Assembly: GCA_905182985.1 (NCBI GenBank)
Contig: CAJJDN010000018.1
Coordinates: 124,001 to 188,000, forward strand
Length of the DNA: 64,000 bases
Direction of reading: 5' to 3'
Origin: Paramecium sonneborni
Taxonomy: Eukaryota > Ciliophora > Oligohymenophorea > Peniculida > Parameciidae
In this document: positions 60,055 to 64,000 of the stretch, piece after piece
Layout: each line of letters begins with the position of its first letter
Numbering within the stretch: position 1 is the first letter of the stretch
Notes under the pieces: model-generated
Databases searched by the model: none
What the model saw: the letters and a program-made list of their open reading frames with translations, nothing else
What the model was told of the DNA's origin: nothing
Translations under genes and position numbers: made by a program

Positions 60055-60654
60055 AAATTTTATTATTTTTTTTAGAATGATGAATTAGAATAAAGTTAAG
60101 TAGGATATTTGAAATTATTTATACTTTTCCTATATTTTTATTCAATAAAAAAATTTGTAACAGACTAATCCTAAAGAAGGCAAAATGATTTTTTATGAAT
60201 GTGATATAATTTATCAAATAATCTAAAATCAATTAAATTTACTTATTAAGCTAATAAAAAAATAATATTTTAGCAAATATTCGTGATTGTAAAAATTCAA
60301 CAAAAAAAATCATATGAATAAATAATTTTATTATTAAAAATCTTGAAGGTATTTTTTTTTAAATATCAAATTTTTATCAATTAACAAATATATAACATTC
60401 TAATCAAGATAATAAATTTGGTTTAAGATTTATTTTAAAGTAATCTAGAAAGAGAATATAGATTTATAAGTAAGACTTTAAAAAATAATCCAAATATTTT
60501 TTTTCTAATAGCATATAACATGATAAAACTATCTTAAGATAAGAGTAAAAGAATTATTTAATGATAAAAACCATAAGATTAGTTTACAATTTTTAAAGAA
60601 AACCACATAAATAAAAATCAAAACATTTTAAATTTAGTATGAAATATTGAAAAT
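60055..60654. other. Intergenic, nothing recognised
   Basis: About 600 bp of AT-rich DNA upstream of the coiled-coil gene. No gene signal. Confidence 0.5.
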
Positions 60655-61660
60655 GTTGAAATGCTTGATGAAATAATTAAAGAAAAGGAAATATTTGAAT
60701 TCAAGGCAAGAATTTAGTCTAGTTGATATTCATTAAAATTAAATTACAGATTTCATACTTATTAAATATTTTTTATCGAAATCTTAGAATTATAAAATAT
60801 ATATAACTTGTTTTAGTAATTAAGATTTACAAACTAATCAATAATTTATACCTTTTCGTTACATCAATTACATTTTGGCTAAAATGAAAAAGGGTACTAG
60901 AAAAAAGGTATTAAATAAAACAACAGTGGCTAAATGTTAGGCTTATAAAATTGTATGAATTATTTAAATAAGAAGGAAATGAACTCCATAATATATTTTT
61001 CCTGAGTTATTTAAAAAAAAAAAATGAAAATATTTTGTGGTTTAATCCTTTACATCTTTCTATGTTTTAAGGAAGATGAGAAACAGAAATTTAGGGAGCA
61101 TGATTAAATAAAGATCTTAACAAATTTAGTATATTAAATCCAAATAATTTGAAGACGTTAAGTGCTAAGTAAGTATTTAATGATAAATAGATTTATAATA
61201 ATTAATCTTGTAATTCAGTTATAAAGAAATCATTATAAAACTTATAGATTTTTAATACAAAGTATAATTTAAGTAAAAAATTTTGACTTAATATTCCATT
61301 AAATTAACAATTTAATTAGAAAAGGATGAACTGAATAATTTTTTCAATATTTCTGTTACATTTTAAATTTGAAATGATTAATATAGATTTTAAGATATTG
61401 ATTTTAGATGTATTTATAGACAAATTTATTTTAGATTTAAAAAATAGCCACAATGAATCAAGGGAGAATTTTTTATCAATATAAAAATGAAAACATTAAA
61501 AATAATAGATTTAGTATGTAGTAATTATATCTCATAATCTAAAATGTTTAGATATATTTAAATTATATTTAGACAAAAATACGAAAAAAAGAATTTGATT
61601 TTGATAATGTTGTTAGAATATGAGTAAATGAATTAAAATATTTATTTTCAATATAAAGTT
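60655..61660 (+). pseudogene. Decayed protein-coding region with repeated in-frame TGA
   Basis: A coding-like plus-strand reading begins MLDEIIKEKEIFEFKARIQS, hits TGA, and continues in the same frame with YSLKLNYRFHTYQIFFIEIL and QLHFGQNEKGYQKKGIKQNN. Another frame then gives NENILWFNPLHLSMFQGR, TGA, ETEIQGA, TGA, LNKDLNKFSILNPNNLKTLS and NQSCNSVIKKSLQNLQIFNT, TGA, LNIPLNQQFNQKRMN, TGA. Composition is coding-like between stops. Best read as a relic that has accumulated TGA and indels. Family not recognised. Confidence 0.45.
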
Positions 61661-61725
61661 GAATAAATCATGAGGTTGATGAATAATAATTTTTATAATT
61701 ATATTTATTATAATGATTATGCATT

Positions 61726-62040
61726 TCATTTTCTTTTTCTGGGTTCAGGAACTGTTGGATTGAGATCTGCCAATTTTTATTTGATATAAATCTATCTTAA
61801 TGATTCAGAGTTCTCATAAGGTGAAGATCTTTCAGGACATTCTAAAAAGAACCAAAGAATCTTAAATAAATTTAATTAATACATTTTCCACTTTGCATAC
61901 TCTTTTTGGTAAGTCATCTTTCACACTCTTTTCTTTAAGACAAGATATAAAGTTTTTCTCCAACCAATTACATTCATTTCTATGTTGTTAGTATGTTAAT
62001 ATTACACATCATTAAGTGGTGGACGATATTTGACTTCCAT
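61726..62040 (-). CDS. Small CX9C (CHCH-type) protein
   Basis: Starts MEVKYRPPLNDV. Introns of 26 nt and 22 nt lead to NECNWLEKNFISCLKEKS with a CX9C motif, then KRVCKVENILWFFLECPERS with a second Cys pair spaced by 11 residues, and a charged tail ending PTVPEPRKRK. Twin CX9C-like proteins are small mitochondrial intermembrane-space factors (cytochrome oxidase or complex I assembly). The first pair is exact, the second is not, so the family call is cautious. It lies 26 bp from the stop of the next gene. Confidence 0.55.
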
Positions 62041-62066
62041 GATATTTATATTAATATTAATTAAAG

Positions 62067-62546
62067 TCAATCAAATTAACATAAAAATTCTAATTCTCTA
62101 TACCTTAAACTCTTTTCTATTGCTTTACTATATGCAGAATCTTCTGTTTTTAATCTATTTGTTCTAAGATAACTTGTTTTAGTCTATCTTTTGCAAGGTG
62201 TGATATTTTACTAATTTTGTTATTGTTAATTATTTGCACATTATATTGTCAATTTTCTTTTGCATTATTTAGGAATCAAGATTTACTTTAATTAAGTGAT
62301 TCCTATTTATTCACTAAGTTCCTTTAATACAACTGAATATTTTGGAGGCGCATATTTACATTCTTCTAATTTCTTTATTTAACCATATAACTTTCCAAAG
62401 TTCCCTGTAAATTTTGTATCATCTTACAATTATTAAATCTATAAGGCTAAAGCACATCTCTTAGCCAAGATTGTTATTAATTATAAGATGCATTAATTGT
62501 ATTCACTTTCAAGAGCACGAGTACTAAAACCACTATATACAGACAT
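62067..62546 (-). CDS. Small hypothetical protein
   Basis: Intronless frame of 159 codons. Starts MSVYSGFSTRALESEYNQCI and continues LQLITILAKRCALALQIQQL, KLYGQIKKLEECKYAPPKYS, then a Gln/Asn-rich stretch and the end KSLRYRELEFLCQFD. The N-terminal 80 residues look like a small conserved helical domain, but I cannot name it. Stop TGA 62069-62067; its ATG lies 27 bp from the stop of the large gene upstream on the minus strand. Confidence 0.65.
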
Positions 62547-62573
62547 GTTAAATTAATTAATTAAATCACAAAT

Positions 62574-64000
62574 TCAAGAATGATGCATGGATGAAATTGT
62601 TTCTGTAGATTATACTTATTCTTCTACCTGCTTCATAAGGATTCAACTCCAACAATTGTCTTATGTAAGGAATCTTTAACTCTACTTAAATTATGTTCAT
62701 CTTTCGAATTATTTAATTTCCACTTCCATAAATACATATGTGAAACACATCATTATTGAAATAAATAGCTGTAAACATCATTTTATGTTTCATAAATACA
62801 CCTTTATATAATAATTGATATTTAATCCATTCAATATCATTACTTTTATTTACTTTCATTATTTCTTAATTACTTGGTAATATTTTATATTTTTAATAAT
62901 TCTCTAATATTTGATTACATTATTTATAAATCTAAACTTATTTACCTCTTATACTTAAAGGAATGTCAACACTCTTACAAGTATCATATTCATAAATCCT
63001 TAATCTTATTGGCTACCATCGAAATGATTATTATATTTCTTAACATGGAATATAACATAAGAAATTACATGTTCTATCGTTTGAATAAACTAATTCATTC
63101 AATGTACTCTTAAAAGTATTTAAACTTATTTAATTTTTATTTATATTCATCTACTTTAAAATTTCAAACCATAACTTCTTTTCAAAAATACTTTTCTACT
63201 TTCTTAATAATATTTTATCATAAAGCCAACACTCTTTATTAAGACTTTCTTCAAATGAATTCTCTTATTAATTATTCAATTATAAAGTTGATTATCTCAT
63301 TAAATTATTTATACTTTATAAACTTGAAGTAGCAGATCTTTTAAAGTTCTTTTTTGTATCTCTAATTTATTATAGATACATTTCAGTTCTATTTTTAAAA
63401 CTTTCTGGGGCTTTTATTATTAAAGAATGAATCTTTGAAATTTCATTGAATTTCCAATTTCTAAAAAATTGTTCCATTACTTCATTTGGTTACTCAGGAA
63501 AAATTGAATCCAAAAAATATTTATTCATTATTAAAAAATCTGATCTATGAATTGAAAAATAAAATCTTCTACTATTGCCTTAATTATAAAAGTATATTTA
63601 AAAATAATTCATTATTTATGTCACTGTTATAATGAAATAGTTTTTATCAATTTTTTTAATGTATTTATAAATAACTCTTGAGTATAATTTTTATCCAATT
63701 AAAATATTATTATTGGAAAACTAATTTCCTAACAAATAAGCTTTACGAATTTTATTTTATGTTATAGGAACTAATTCAAGTTTTGAATAAGTTAATGTCG
63801 ATCTTAAAATAAATTATTTACACAATTAATTCATTGTTTTAATTATATCTTCATCAAAGACTTGATAAAGAAAGATATGAACTTTACTCTTATTCCCATT
63901 TGGAATGACTTTGATCAATAACAATTCTTAAAATACAGTTCCAATAACAAAAACGTATCCAATATCTTAAATTTTACTTTGAATATAATATTATTTTGAG
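62574..64000 (-). CDS. Large hypothetical protein (partial, N-terminus outside window)
   Basis: About 460 codons read continuously on the minus strand from the window edge, for example DIGYVFVIGTVFQELLLIKV, KVHIFLYQVFDEDIIKTMNQ, RRFYFSIHRSDFLIMNKYFL, KKLWFEILKQMNINKNQISL, CNFLCYIPCQEIQQSFRWQP and FHICIYGSGNQIIRKMN. A 25-nt intron near the end gives the last residues ETISSMHHS, TGA 62576-62574; an alternative end without it stops at 62566. Mixed beta/helical composition, no recognised domain, no membrane segment. The N-terminus is missing. Confidence 0.6.

Noticed and set aside
1..64000. CRISPR arrays, bacterial operons, Shine-Dalgarno sites
   Set aside because: No regular spaced repeats, and all genes show eukaryotic micro-introns and the ciliate genetic code.

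Overview
The window looks like macronuclear DNA of a ciliate, most probably Paramecium. TAA and TAG are read as glutamine in every gene and TGA is the only stop. The sequence is very AT-rich. Coding regions are cut by very short introns, mostly 22-30 nt, of the form GTA...TAG. Neighbouring genes sit 16-50 bp apart. A standard-code ORF search breaks almost every gene, so the models here were rebuilt by reading TAA/TAG as Gln and removing the micro-introns. They are hand-made, and single splice sites may be off by a few bases.

Left third (1-22 kb): an outer-dynein-arm docking type coiled-coil gene (partial), a mitochondrial IF-3, three Gln-rich genes, ribosomal protein L17 (uL22), a C2-like/coiled-coil gene, an RGG-box RNA-binding protein, a B-box/SPRY-like protein, a SAPS-like protein, a decayed gene, a Gln/Asn-rich protein, a secreted glutathionylspermidine-amidase-like CHAP protein, a TBC-TLD protein and a small coiled-coil protein.

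Middle (21-48 kb): a scaffold gap of N whose two flanks carry the same 780 bp, so the gap is probably an unmerged contig overlap. After it come a DHHC palmitoyltransferase, a tandem-FHA protein, a PX-BAR sorting nexin, a protein with two cyclic-nucleotide-binding domains, heme A synthase (COX15), Gln-rich and coiled-coil proteins, an alpha/beta hydrolase, a GPI-type surface protein, a CAMK/SNF1-like kinase, another decayed region, proteasome subunit Rpn5 and two adjacent kelch proteins.

Right part (48-64 kb): a protein with a CENP-B/Tc5-type DNA-binding helix-turn-helix, a MORN-repeat protein, enkurin, a DUF4604 (KIAA1143-like) protein, a ULK-like kinase, SERINC, a second TLD protein with a myristoylation-type N-terminus, a coiled-coil protein, a third decayed region, a small CX9C protein, a small unknown protein and a large unknown partial gene.

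There are no operons; adjacent genes are mostly unrelated. Recurring themes are cilium/axoneme proteins (docking-complex coiled coil, enkurin, perhaps MORN) and membrane trafficking or lipid anchoring (TBC-TLD, TLD, DHHC, PX-BAR, SERINC). The most unusual items are the CENP-B-type HTH protein, the secreted CHAP amidase, three coding-like regions broken by TGA, and the duplicated gap flanks.
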